64,000 nt of DNA from Paracoccaceae bacterium (GCA_021741245.1 JAIOYF010000004.1:286990-350989); one strand, 5' to 3'. Counted from the first letter of the stretch, positions 37,221 to 46,719 are shown. Notes: generated from the sequence alone by a model not told the origin. A program made the numbers and translations.

Positions 37221-38264
37221 TCAAGGCTCTACATGCCAATGCACCGGGAAACCGGGATCAAAAACGGTCACAGGCCCGGCTTCCGTCAGGATTTTTTCAG
37301 GGAAGGTCTGGGGCAGTTCATGCTTGACCAGCCGCATCCGGGTTTCGTTGACGGGCAGACCATAGAAGGCCGGGCCATTCAGGCTGGCAAAGGCCTCCAG
37401 CTTGTCCAAGGCGCCGTCCTCTTCGAACACATGCGCCAAGAGCGCCATGGTGTTGGTGGCGGTAAAGCATCCGGCACAGCCACAAGCATGCTCTTTAAGC
37501 GCATCCACATGCGGGGCCGAGTCAGTGCCAAGGAAGAATGACCCTTCGCCGGACGTGGCGGCGGCCCGCAAGGCAAGGCGATGTTTTTCGCGCTTGGCCA
37601 CCGGCAGGCAATAGTAATGCGGTTTGATCCCGCCGACGAGGATGTGATTGCGGTTGATGATCAGGTGATGGGTGGTGATCGTGGCCCCAAGATTTGCCCC
37701 ACCCGCACGGGCATAGGCGACACCCTCCTCTGTCGTGATATGCTCCATCACAATCCGTAAGTCCGGCAATCTGCGGCGCAACGGGTCCAGGACGGTGTCG
37801 ATGAACACGGCCTCACGGTCGAAAATATCGACCTCGGCTGTCGTCACCTCGCCATGGGTGCAGAGCGGCAGGCCAATCTCAGCCATTTTTTCCAGCACAG
37901 GCATAACGTTATCCAGATTGCGCACACCAGAATGGCTGTTGGTCGTGGCTCCCGCCGGGTAGAGTTTCACCGCCTTGACCAATCCACTTGCGGCTGCTGC
38001 GGCGACATCTGCGGGATCGGAGCCCTCGGTCAGGTAGAGGGTCATCAAAGGCTCAAACGCGGCGCCTTTGGGCAGGGCTGCAAGGATACGTCCTCGGTAA
38101 GCCTCGGCTTGTGCGAGGGTGACAACCGGGGGCACGAGGTTTGGCATGATGATCGCGCGCGCAAAATGGCGGGCGGTTTCAGGCAGCACGCCTTGCAGCA
38201 TCGCGCCATCGCGCAGGTGCAGGTGCCAATCATCAGGGCGGCGGAGGATGAGTTCTTGTGTCAT
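37221..38264 (-). CDS. pyrC: Dihydroorotase
   Basis: A 347-residue class II dihydroorotase. Zinc ligands are in [13 protein letters not shown] near the N-terminus; the carboxylated lysine is expected in [16 protein letters not shown], further histidines in LCTHGEV and RIVMEHITT, and the catalytic Asp in LGTDSAPH. A Cys-rich loop ([11 protein letters not shown]) matches the family. The gene is divergent from the lprI-like pseudogene. Confidence 0.95.
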   Translation of the reverse strand: MTQELILRRPDDWHLHLRDGAMLQGVLPETARHFARAIIMPNLVPPVVTLAQAEAYRGRILAALPKGAAFEPLMTLYLTEGSDPADVAAAAASGLVKAVKLYPAGATTNSHSGVRNLDNVMPVLEKMAEIGLPLCTHGEVTTAEVDIFDREAVFIDTVLDPLRRRLPDLRIVMEHITTEEGVAYARAGGANLGATITTHHLIINRNHILVGGIKPHYYCLPVAKREKHRLALRAAATSGEGSFFLGTDSAPHVDALKEHACGCAGCFTATNTMALLAHVFEEDGALDKLEAFASLNGPAFYGLPVNETRMRLVKHELPQTFPEKILTEAGPVTVFDPGFPVHWHVEP

Positions 38265-38399
38265 GGCTGCGCGGTAGACTAATCCGCGTCCGTTTTCCAG
38301 AGGATTTGCCGAATTTTCACGGCAAAACCGCAGTGAAAGCGTTTGTGGCTCTGGTCGTTTGCCGTAAAATGTGGCTCTGCAAAACGAGGAGTGGTGTTC

Positions 38400-38794
38400 T
38401 TGAGACTGTTCGCGGCCATAGGTCTTGTCATTTTGATCCCGTTATCGCTTTTGGCCCAAGAGCATGGGTGTGAGGCCGCGCAGACCCAGATGGAAATGAC
38501 GCAATTTTCGGCGGACGAATGGCGGCTGTCGGATGATGATTTGAACGCCGCCTACCTTGCGGCGATTGACGTGATGGTTGAGATTGACTCCGGTCTGCCA
38601 TCCCCGGAGCGTGGCGGTGAACAGGCGCTGCGGCGGGCCAGCGGTCATGGATCGCGATGCGGGATGAGACCTGCTTGGCGGAGGGGTATCTGATGCACGG
38701 TGGATCGGCGCAACCAATGATGGTCAGCATATGCAAGACCCGTCTGACGCAAATCCGCGCCGCAGACCTTTGGGAAATGGCTGCCGATTACTAG
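38400..38794 (+). pseudogene. LprI/DUF1311-like exported protein, broken by a frameshift
   Basis: A TTG start at 38400 after GAGGAG gives a signal peptide ([20 protein letters not shown]), then a DUF1311-like part (DDDLNAAYLAAIDVMVEIDS, ERGGEQALRRA). At about 38638 the frame changes: one extra base there would continue as QRSWIAMRDETCLAEGYLMH and on to a TAG at 38794 after ADLWEMAADY. Both halves read as one LprI family protein of about 131 residues. The single-base loss is either a real inactivating mutation or a sequencing error. Confidence 0.8.
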
Positions 38795-38803
38795 GGCAGG
38801 CGG

Positions 38804-39805
38804 TTAATCACCTTTGTCGAGGTCCTTCTCCAGATCCGCGGTGACTTGCGCGGCCAACAGATCCGCAAGTCGCTTTTTGAACCGAGGTGCCTGAAGCCGC
38901 GTCGCGACTGACCGGCAGATCATGATTTCATGCTCCGTGCGACCAGCGGCCTCTGCCTTGTCAAGGACGGTGCGCAGATAGGGCCCAAAATTACGCCGCG
39001 CGCGCCACAGTTTGGCAAAGGACACCGGGTTAAGGGTGCCCGCAACCGCCGCATCGACCAATTGCTGGATCAGGCGCATGTGCGACAGGGCCCAATCCAG
39101 ACGTCCGGGAAGGCTGGGCAGCCGGAAATGCGTGACGTGCTTGCCCCTGAACAGGGACGCGTGCATCGCGTCTTCGGCCACGTCGGGATTGTGCAAGACA
39201 AAGACCTGCCCCGCGCCTTCGACCATATCCGGGGCATAGCCATAGCGGCTGTTGAAATCCTTTGCCCGTGCCTTGGGTGCGCGCTTGTCCCACGAGGCAA
39301 TGGCAGGGTCCATCGTGGCGCGCGGGCTCAGCGCGATGACTGTGGCACCGGGCGCGGCAACCGCAAAGGCCGCTGCGGCGTAGCCTTGCACGCCCGTGCC
39401 CATGAACACGACGTGATCGAAATCCTCAAAGAAGGCGTCATCGACCAAGCGATCAAAATAGCCATAGACTGGTTTGTCGCGATACCATGTGTCGCCATCG
39501 CTGATCAGACACAGATGCGACCAGCCGTTGGCCTTTGCCACATCATGCCCAATGGGCATTTGCGCGGGGCGGCGGCGGATGTCGTCCAATTGCTCAAACG
39601 TAACAATCAGTGTCGGGCTTTCATCGACAAAAAACGCCCAATGCTTGTCGCCCAGTTGCTCGAAATAGCCCGAGTCTTCACTCAGGCCTTCCATCATGTC
39701 TAGCCAAGCGGCACGGTCTAACGCAGGTGGCGCAGGAGTTGCGGCGACCACACGCTTGGCAGGAGTGTTTGCTGGGGCCTGCGGGGCAGCAGACGTGTCG
39801 GTCAT
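38804..39805 (-). CDS. Alpha/beta-hydrolase-fold protein lacking the nucleophile serine
   Basis: A 333-residue protein, not assignable to a known enzyme. It is a clear paralogue of the C-terminal domain of the fusion protein at 44326-46533: both have NGW..., TWYRD, FF..F..VVF and PGA.V.A.SP..T.D in register. The neighbour's nucleophile elbow GASMGG is here GTGVQG, with Gly138 in place of Ser. The later His (DAMHASLF) is kept. A Pro/Ala-rich N-terminal 30 residues may be flexible. It could be a pseudo-enzyme or binding partner in glycan assembly. Nothing supports sulfate-reductase activity. Confidence 0.7.
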   Translation of the reverse strand: MTDTSAAPQAPANTPAKRVVAATPAPPALDRAAWLDMMEGLSEDSGYFEQLGDKHWAFFVDESPTLIVTFEQLDDIRRRPAQMPIGHDVAKANGWSHLCLISDGDTWYRDKPVYGYFDRLVDDAFFEDFDHVVFMGTGVQGYAAAAFAVAAPGATVIALSPRATMDPAIASWDKRAPKARAKDFNSRYGYAPDMVEGAGQVFVLHNPDVAEDAMHASLFRGKHVTHFRLPSLPGRLDWALSHMRLIQQLVDAAVAGTLNPVSFAKLWRARRNFGPYLRTVLDKAEAAGRTEHEIMICRSVATRLQAPRFKKRLADLLAAQVTADLEKDLDKGD

Positions 39806-39929
39806 CTGGCGAACTTTCTGTCATCGGTCACAACACTGCCCCCGCGGGTCGTGACGAGCTAATCAAGTGTTATCATCCCAAAAACAAAGGTTAATTGCAA
39901 GGGGATTGGCACAAACAGACTGTTTCCGA

Positions 39930-40922
39930 TTACTCGGAGCGATACTGGCGAATACCTGCGGCCTGTTGCGCGGAGAGGATCCGCGCCGGGGGGGTCATCA
40001 AAAGCCGTCCGAACAAGGCGCGCCACGGCTCATCGCGCATCAGGGTCGAAAACCGTTCCCGCCGCCAAGCAACCGCCCTTTGGTGCAGCGGGCCAAGCAC
40101 CGGGTCGGCCATCAGTTCGGCCCGCAAAGGGGTAGCGTCCAGTGACAGGATCGACCGATCCTCATCCGAGCAAAAATTGCGGTCGCACCAGTATGACATG
40201 TCAAAGGCGGCGCTTTCCCGGTTTGCCCGGCCCCGGTCGCATTTGACGATATAGCTTTCCATCGCGCCCAAGGCATAATGGTTCAGTTGCACCAGACCAT
40301 AGTGATTGCGCCCCGGTTCTGAAAACAGCCGATTGCCAAGGCGCGGGTCCAGCCATCGCAGGTCTTCTGCCCCAGGCTTGGGGGCCCGAGGGCGGTGCAC
40401 GCCGAGTTTGCGGAACGCCCCAGTGTTGCGAAACAGGGTTTTGACCATCAGCGCCCGCCACGGCCAGTGCAGCACATTTGGGGCGGCCTTGGTAAAGGTT
40501 TGGGTAATTGGCACATCGTCAAACCCGACAACGCCCGCATTTCCAAACATTCGCCATGTCATGGCAAAGGCGTCGACGTCGGGGGCGGCCCTGTGCAGGG
40601 CCGCAAGCGTGCGGTCGCCCTCGTGGATGTTCACGAATTCGTCGATGTCCAGAACCATCAACCACGTGGCCGCCTTTACCTTCGGGTGGTGATCAGCAGC
40701 CTTGAGCGCGGCCCATTGCGGCCCTTCATCCCATGGACCGGGGTTGCGGATTTGGGTCAGCCAGCCCATGGCTTGCAACCGGTCCAGCATGGCATCGGTG
40801 CCATCGTCACAATCATTGGAGAACACAAGGAAATCGGTGAACCCCACGGCCCGGTGATGGGCCAGCCATTCCAGCAAGAACGCCCCCTCATTGCGCAGCG
40901 TCAGGATGGCAAGCGCGCTCAT
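39930..40922 (-). CDS. GT2-type glycosyltransferase (Glyco_tranf_2_4 family), third of three in tandem
   Basis: A 330-residue GT-A glycosyltransferase. Family markers are LRNEGAFLLEWLAHHRAVGF, SNDCDDGTDAMLDRLQAMG and the metal-binding D92-I-D94 in MVLDIDEFVNI. A C-terminal signature shared with its neighbours is VQLNHYALGAMESYIVK, then CDRGRANRES. Its ATG overlaps the preceding gene's stop (ATGA). The acceptor and donor sugars are unknown. Confidence 0.85.
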   Translation of the reverse strand: MSALAILTLRNEGAFLLEWLAHHRAVGFTDFLVFSNDCDDGTDAMLDRLQAMGWLTQIRNPGPWDEGPQWAALKAADHHPKVKAATWLMVLDIDEFVNIHEGDRTLAALHRAAPDVDAFAMTWRMFGNAGVVGFDDVPITQTFTKAAPNVLHWPWRALMVKTLFRNTGAFRKLGVHRPRAPKPGAEDLRWLDPRLGNRLFSEPGRNHYGLVQLNHYALGAMESYIVKCDRGRANRESAAFDMSYWCDRNFCSDEDRSILSLDATPLRAELMADPVLGPLHQRAVAWRRERFSTLMRDEPWRALFGRLLMTPPARILSAQQAAGIRQYRSE

Positions 40923-41875
40923 GCGGCGCGCCCTTTGCGGATGGCTTGGACAAGGTCATGATAGGGGCCTTGCGTCAAAAGATCAGCGATACGCGCGCGG
41001 TGCCAGTCAACGGCCCTATGATGCAAATTGGCCAATTCCTGATCCTCCATCAAACGCGCCCTCCACTCGGCGCCAGCCTCATCATAGCGCCGGATTGCGG
41101 TGCAGGGCACCTCGGCGATGTCGAACCGCTGCCAATAGTCCAGATCCATGCTCTGCGCGCTATGGTTCACCCGGCCCCGGTCGCGCTTGACCAAAAAGCT
41201 GTCCATCGTGCGCAGGGCATAGTGGTTGACTTGGGCAAAGCGGTAGTCGGCCAAAACAAACATCGGGTGATGTTGCGGCACATGCGGTATCCCGCCGGGC
41301 AATTCGCGGTTAAAATCGCGCCCAAGGTCGGGCTTGGGAATGGGCGCATGAATGCCGATGCGTTGAACATTGCCCAAGCCGCGAAACAGGGATTTGGGAT
41401 AGGCGATGCGTGCGGACAGGCAGGCATTGGCGCGGGAACACTGTTGCGTGATGGGGCGATCACCATAAGCTTCGCGCCCATCGGGGCCAAAGATTCGCCA
41501 AGGAACGCTGATCACCTCGGCCGTGGATGTGGCGGCGTCCGTCAGGGCACGAACCGACCCATCCCCGCATTTCACCACCAAGAACTCATCCGCATCACAA
41601 ACATACAGCCAATCTGCCCGTGCCACTTCGTCATAGCGGGTGACCTGCCGCAAGGCCGCCCGTTGCAGCGACGTACGCTCCCACCTCTTTGTCGGATGAT
41701 GACGGACCAGACCCATCGCTTGCAGGCGCAGGGCCATCTCTTTCGTTGGGTCATCGCAATCGTTTGTGCAGATGACGATATGGTCAAATCCAAGCATTTT
41801 GTGATGCGCCACCCATTCCAACAGGAACGCGCCCTCGTTCTTCATCGTGGTGATGACGGTGTAGCGCGGGCTCAA
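40919..41875 (-). CDS. GT2-type glycosyltransferase (Glyco_tranf_2_4 family), second of three
   Basis: A 318-residue paralogue of its neighbours, with VITTMKNEGAFLLEWVAHHK, CTNDCDDPTKEMALRLQAMG, the metal site D94-A-D96 in YVCDADEFLVV and the shared VNHYALRTMDSFLVKRDRGR. The start is TTG at 41875, overlapping the upstream stop as TTGA; no ATG fits. This implies translation by re-initiation and perhaps a reduced level relative to the first gene. Confidence 0.85.
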   Translation of the reverse strand: MSPRYTVITTMKNEGAFLLEWVAHHKMLGFDHIVICTNDCDDPTKEMALRLQAMGLVRHHPTKRWERTSLQRAALRQVTRYDEVARADWLYVCDADEFLVVKCGDGSVRALTDAATSTAEVISVPWRIFGPDGREAYGDRPITQQCSRANACLSARIAYPKSLFRGLGNVQRIGIHAPIPKPDLGRDFNRELPGGIPHVPQHHPMFVLADYRFAQVNHYALRTMDSFLVKRDRGRVNHSAQSMDLDYWQRFDIAEVPCTAIRRYDEAGAEWRARLMEDQELANLHHRAVDWHRARIADLLTQGPYHDLVQAIRKGRAA

Positions 41876-44151
41876 TGCTCGGCCTCTCCCTCATGCTTGA
41901 CGGTAAAGAAAAAGTCCGGGGCAAGGTCGCGCTCGTGCAGATCGGGCGGGATCACCTCTGGCCCGGCGGCAAAAACGGCAGAGCCGAAATGATGCTGCAT
42001 GGCGCAAAGTTTGCGCATCCTTGTGCCGGTCAGTTCGGCGTAAAACCTCTGATAGGTTTCGGTTTGCAAAAGCTCGGTGATCTTTTCGCGGTGTTTGGCG
42101 ACCGAATGGTGATGGGCCGCTGCAATCTCGGGGTCGGCCATCAGGCGGTTAAACTCTGCCTGCAAGGCGGGGATCATCCGCAGGATCGAGCGATCCTGAT
42201 CGGCGTTGTGGTTCATGCGAAACCAGTAGTTAAGCCCCTGATCGCGGTCGACATGGTTCACCCGGCCACGGTCACGCTTGACCAAAAAGCTTTCGGCGCT
42301 GCGCACGGCATAATGGTTCAACTGCACCCAATCATAGCCATAGGTTTCCAGCGTGCTGCGCCAGCCATTGCGGAACATCTCTTTCGGCATTGGCTTGCCA
42401 GAGCCATTGAGCCATTTGACCTGATCCCACAGATCGGGCTTCAACCCCTTTGGCCGATGCACGCCCAGCTTTTTATAGATGTCGATATTGCGAAACAGGG
42501 TTTTGAAGCCCCATGCTTGGTGCGGCTTGCGGATGATCTCGGGGGCACAACTGGTGAACTGCTCGACCATGAACCGATCGGCAAAAGGGGCCACGTCGGA
42601 ATTGCCCATCAGCCGCCATGTCAGGCTGATCATATTGGCCTCGCCCATGGCGGCATAAAGCGCGGCCAGGGTGCCATCCCCAATCTTGATGTTGATGAAC
42701 TCATCCACATCCATGCAGATGCCCCAGCCACAATTCTGGATCACGGGTTCGGATTCTGCTGCCTGCAGGGCGGCATGCTGTGGTTTCAACTCGCCCCCCG
42801 GCACCCAAGGGTTGGCGCGGTGCTGCACGATGCCTTTGGCTTGCAGCATCTCAAGCATGGTATCGGTGCCGTCGGTGCAATCATTGGTGTAGACCAGAAA
42901 ATCATCCACCCCGATGGCCCGGTGATAGGCGATCCATTCCAGAATGAAGGGGCCTTCATTCTTCATGGTGGTCACAATGGCGGTGCGCCCGCCTTTGGTG
43001 GCGGCCTTGGGGGCGGGCTTTTTCTCGCTGACAGGGGGCCGGACAGGGGCGTGGCCAAACTCCTCTTGCGCCATCCTCAACAGATCCGCATCTTCGATCA
43101 GCGAGGTTTTGGGGGCCAGTTCCCCCGATTGACGCGCGGGAACCCGGATCGCCATGGCCCGCAAGAACGGCACGATATTGGCCGGATCCGGCTTGGCATA
43201 GGCCACTCGGATCATCCGCCACGTATTGGCCAACCCCGCCTTGGCAGGGGCCACCCCCCAGCGGGCAATCCCCCGGCGGGCATCGAACTGGCGGCAGATA
43301 TGGTCGCCAAAACGGGCCTCATTGCGGGGCCGCACCCGCCACGGGTAAATCCGCCGCCCCACCAGTAGCACCACACCATGCCGCGCCTCGACACAGCGAT
43401 CAAAGGCGCGCGGGGCATCCATGGGCAAGATATCGGTCACATCCAGAACCAAGACGGCACGGGCCGCGCTCAGAAAGCGCCACTTGGCGATCTCGAACAA
43501 CAATTGCTCACCCAAGGGCGCGCGCCATGGATCGGGGGCTGGCACCTCCATTCTGTCCTTGCCGGGCGCATCGGGGGCCAGATAGGGGTGATTTTCTGGT
43601 CCATATCCCGGCTTGCCCAAGGGAATGGGGCAATCCAGCACCACCACTGTCAGATCAGTGCCCGCCAATGCATCGCGCAGGGCGTCACAAAAGGCTTCGG
43701 GCGCGGCGGGGTCTGGCATCCGGTTGACGATCAGCGCCGCCTGAAGGCCATGGTGCGAGGCGTGATAGATCAGCCCTTCGGCCACTTGCGTCGCGCTTTC
43801 CTCCAGCCGAAAGCCAAAGATCGTGTTCTTTTTCGCGAAAAGTTCCGGCTCTGCCGGGTTGGGGGGCGCTTCGAACGTCGTTCCATCTGACAGGGCGAGC
43901 GGACCCACGGTTTCGGCCAAGACAAGCGTGGCCCCCGACACCTCGCGCAGCTCTTGTGGCCGGGCGCATCCCGGCGCGCCGTCGGGCGCAAAGGCAGACG
44001 GCAGGGTGCCCGCGCCAAAAAAGCACAGCATCTGGCCATTTTGCAGGCACACACTCTCCAGCACACGGGTAATCCCGCCCTGCTGCACATCACGTGCGTG
44101 CATCTCGCGCCGCATGACGCTTGGGCTTTTTGCCTTGGCCGAACCTGCCAT
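41872..44151 (-). CDS. Two-part protein: uncharacterised N-terminal region fused to a GT2-type glycosyltransferase
   Basis: 759 residues. The C-terminal part from about residue 395 is a Glyco_tranf_2_4 domain (VTTMKNEGPFILEWIAYHRA, YTNDCTDGTDTMLEMLQAKG, D481-V-D483 in CMDVDEFINI, VQLNHYAVRSAESFLVKRDR). The N-terminal 370 residues are not recognised; VLVLDVTDILPMDAPRAFDR and CVEARHGVVLLVGRRIYPWR hint at a second, degenerate GT-A-like fold. A Pro/Lys linker (EKKPAPKAATKGG) joins them. The start at 44151 follows GAGGG. First gene of the three-gene unit, divergent from the fusion gene. Confidence 0.8.
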   Translation of the reverse strand: MAGSAKAKSPSVMRREMHARDVQQGGITRVLESVCLQNGQMLCFFGAGTLPSAFAPDGAPGCARPQELREVSGATLVLAETVGPLALSDGTTFEAPPNPAEPELFAKKNTIFGFRLEESATQVAEGLIYHASHHGLQAALIVNRMPDPAAPEAFCDALRDALAGTDLTVVVLDCPIPLGKPGYGPENHPYLAPDAPGKDRMEVPAPDPWRAPLGEQLLFEIAKWRFLSAARAVLVLDVTDILPMDAPRAFDRCVEARHGVVLLVGRRIYPWRVRPRNEARFGDHICRQFDARRGIARWGVAPAKAGLANTWRMIRVAYAKPDPANIVPFLRAMAIRVPARQSGELAPKTSLIEDADLLRMAQEEFGHAPVRPPVSEKKPAPKAATKGGRTAIVTTMKNEGPFILEWIAYHRAIGVDDFLVYTNDCTDGTDTMLEMLQAKGIVQHRANPWVPGGELKPQHAALQAAESEPVIQNCGWGICMDVDEFINIKIGDGTLAALYAAMGEANMISLTWRLMGNSDVAPFADRFMVEQFTSCAPEIIRKPHQAWGFKTLFRNIDIYKKLGVHRPKGLKPDLWDQVKWLNGSGKPMPKEMFRNGWRSTLETYGYDWVQLNHYAVRSAESFLVKRDRGRVNHVDRDQGLNYWFRMNHNADQDRSILRMIPALQAEFNRLMADPEIAAAHHHSVAKHREKITELLQTETYQRFYAELTGTRMRKLCAMQHHFGSAVFAAGPEVIPPDLHERDLAPDFFFTVKHEGEAEH

Positions 44152-44325
44152 TACCCTCAATCCTTGCCAGCGGTCTTGTGCCACTTTGCCCGATCCATAG
44201 CACAGCCGCGCCCCTTGGGCAAAGCCGGGGGATTGCAGAATTCTTTGCACATTGGAAAATCGCCCAAGTTTCGCCAGACTGTTTCTGTATGGTGGTCAAT
44301 GAACAGACGAGTTGAGGCAGGGTCT

Positions 44326-46533
44326 ATGGGGCGGATGCGAGAGGTCGGGGCGCTGTGGATCGGAGGATCACTCAGCTGGATGGAACAGCTATGCCTGAAA
44401 TCCTTCGTTGATCGCGGCCAGAAAGTAACCCTGTTTTCCTATGAAGACATTCCAAATGTGCCCACGGGCGTCATCCGCCGTGACGGGCGTGAGATTTTGG
44501 ATACTGATAATTTCCTGAAATATGAAAAGAAGGACAGCTTCGCGCTGTTCGCAGATCTGTTCCGCCTGCACATGATCGCACAGAACCCCGGCATGATCTG
44601 GGTGGATACCGATGTTTATTGCCTGCGCCCGATGACCTATGACGATGACTACGTCATGGGGTTTGAATTGCCGGGGGAGGCGCGGGTCAACAATGCGGTG
44701 CTGGGCCTGCCCGCAGACTCTGACTTGTTGCGCGCGATGCTGGACTATACCGCCGATCCCTTTGCAATTCCGCCATTCCTGAAGCCTTGGCAAAAAGAGG
44801 AATACCGCGCGGCCGCGGCGGCGGGCAGTCCAATCCACGTCAGCCAACAGCCTTGGGGTGTTTGGGGGCCGATGATGGTGACCCATTTCACCCATACGCT
44901 TGGGCTGGCGCACAAGGTGCAGCCGCTGGATGCGTTTTACCCTGTCACCTTTCCCGACCGTATCCGCTTTTTGCGAAAGGCCGAGGTGGTGGAGGCGATG
45001 CTGACCCCGCGCACGACGGCGCTGCACCTTTGGGCCTCCAACAAGCGGGAACTGGGCCTGCGTCACAACGGGATTCCCCCACATGGCAGCTATCTGCACA
45101 AGCTGCTTAAAGAGCATGAGATCGCGCCAGAGGCCGCTCCGATCAAGGGGCGTGGCAAGCGGGTGTTTGATGCAGGCTTGATCGAAAAGCTGGATGTGGA
45201 AGAGGCGACGCGCTTTGCCGATATCGGTGGCACCGCGCAATCGCTGGCACTGGCGGCCTATAGCAAATGGGAATGTGATATCCACCTGATTGATGTGGAT
45301 CATCGTGGCGATTGGCCGGATCACCCTTCGGCCTGGGTTGCGCCCTATCGCGCCTTTTTGACCGAACATGGGGTTCCCGCCGACAAGATCCACCGCGATG
45401 CAGGGCTTGCCGATCTGAAACCCGCTGATGTGATTGCAAATCTGTCGGGCTTTGGCGATGTCAATAAAATCAGGCCACTGGAGGGGATACTTCAGAAATC
45501 GCTTCACTCGGACAGCCGGATGATCACCGATATCCGCAAAGGCTCGGGTGCCTATCCCATGCTCAAATCCTATGGCACGTGCGAGACGCTGACCACCCGA
45601 GAGGCCGAAGGCGTGGCCATCGTGCGAGCCTTGTTCCGGGCCGGGCCCCAAGTGGCGGCGAAACAGCCAAAAGAGGACAGCTGGTCAACCATTGCCGCTG
45701 GTTTGGCCGGAACAGACGGGTTCTTTCGCGAAAGTCCCGACCATTCGTTCCTTTTCATCAAGCGGTCCGATACTTTGGTCGTGACCTTTGACAACCTCGA
45801 TATCGCCATGACCAAGCGCGAGGATCGCCGCCCTTGGGGGTTTTCGTTCATCGAAAAGCAGGGCTGGTCGATGCTGGGGGTCATGGCCAATGGCTGGACA
45901 TGGTATCGCGATCCTTGGGTCTGGCAGCAGTTTGACGCGCTGCGCGACGCCGGGTTTTTCAAACAGTTCAAACGGGTGGTGTTTTACGGCGCTTCAATGG
46001 GCGGCTATGCGGCCTGCGCGTTTGTGGCGGCCTGTCCGGGGGCGGATGTTGTGGCGATTTCACCGCAATCGACGCTGGACAAGACCGTGGTGCCTTGGGA
46101 AACGCGCTATATCACGGCTTGGGGGCGGGATTTCAGTGGCCCCTATGGCGATGCGGCCGTGGCGAGCGAGGCCGCCGGGCGCGTGTTCATGCTGTACGAT
46201 CCCTATGAACCACTCGACAGCGGCCATGCCGACCGGTTTGAGGGCGCGAATGTGACCAAGCTGCGCACGCCGCTTTTGGGGCACCGACTGGGGTCATCGC
46301 TGCAACAGATGGGGGTGCTGGCCCCGATCACGCTGGCGGCGCTGAATGGTACGCTGACGGAGTTGGAATTTTACCGTACGATCCGGGCCCGCAAGACCTT
46401 TGCCCGCTATCAGCGTGAGTTGTTCAAACGCGCCGTGGATCGCGGCAGGCCGGGGCTTGCGCGCAAACTGGGGCGCTGGGTTTTGACGCGGGGGGACAAC
46501 CGCTACATCCGACAGGGGTTGCTGACGCTTTAA
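44326..46533 (+). CDS. Three-domain fusion: DXD glycosyltransferase, Rossmann-like domain, alpha/beta-hydrolase
   Basis: 735 residues. Residues 1-280 resemble sugar-binding DXD glycosyltransferases (GALWIGGSLSWMEQLCLKSF, D94-T-D96 in MIWVDTDVYCLRP, LGLPADSDLLRAML). Residues 281-450 look Rossmann/methyltransferase-like (RFADIGGTAQSLALAAYSKW, IHLIDVDHRGDW, IANLSGFGD). Residues 451-735 are an alpha/beta-hydrolase domain with nucleophile Ser557 in FYGASMGGYAAC and candidate acid/His near YEPLDSGHADRF. ATG 44326 follows GAGGCAGGG; ATG 44299 would add nine residues. I infer a glycan-building and modifying enzyme; no substrate can be named. Confidence 0.78.
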   Translation: MGRMREVGALWIGGSLSWMEQLCLKSFVDRGQKVTLFSYEDIPNVPTGVIRRDGREILDTDNFLKYEKKDSFALFADLFRLHMIAQNPGMIWVDTDVYCLRPMTYDDDYVMGFELPGEARVNNAVLGLPADSDLLRAMLDYTADPFAIPPFLKPWQKEEYRAAAAAGSPIHVSQQPWGVWGPMMVTHFTHTLGLAHKVQPLDAFYPVTFPDRIRFLRKAEVVEAMLTPRTTALHLWASNKRELGLRHNGIPPHGSYLHKLLKEHEIAPEAAPIKGRGKRVFDAGLIEKLDVEEATRFADIGGTAQSLALAAYSKWECDIHLIDVDHRGDWPDHPSAWVAPYRAFLTEHGVPADKIHRDAGLADLKPADVIANLSGFGDVNKIRPLEGILQKSLHSDSRMITDIRKGSGAYPMLKSYGTCETLTTREAEGVAIVRALFRAGPQVAAKQPKEDSWSTIAAGLAGTDGFFRESPDHSFLFIKRSDTLVVTFDNLDIAMTKREDRRPWGFSFIEKQGWSMLGVMANGWTWYRDPWVWQQFDALRDAGFFKQFKRVVFYGASMGGYAACAFVAACPGADVVAISPQSTLDKTVVPWETRYITAWGRDFSGPYGDAAVASEAAGRVFMLYDPYEPLDSGHADRFEGANVTKLRTPLLGHRLGSSLQQMGVLAPITLAALNGTLTELEFYRTIRARKTFARYQRELFKRAVDRGRPGLARKLGRWVLTRGDNRYIRQGLLTL

Positions 46534-46719
46534 CCCGCCCCATGAGGCACGGGCCGGTGGGGGGAGCGCCCGCGGTGGCCATCGAGGCCACACTTGGACG
46601 CGCTGCCGCCCGCAAACCTGCAGGGATCGGCATTGTCCATTGGTCGCATCCGCCAGCTTCTCGCCTTGACCCCTCGCCACGATCCCGCCAGCATGGCTCG
46701 ACCCTGTGGAGGACCCAAG

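Noticed and set aside
38804..39805. Phosphoadenosine phosphosulfate reductase, a name I recall being attached to relatives of this protein
   Set aside because: No PP-loop or cysteine motif is present; the sequence matches the hydrolase-like domain of the neighbouring fusion, and true cysH is at 56262-57011.
44389..45651. 420-codon minus-strand frame within the fusion gene
   Set aside because: The opposite strand has recognisable domains and a ribosome site; this frame has neither.
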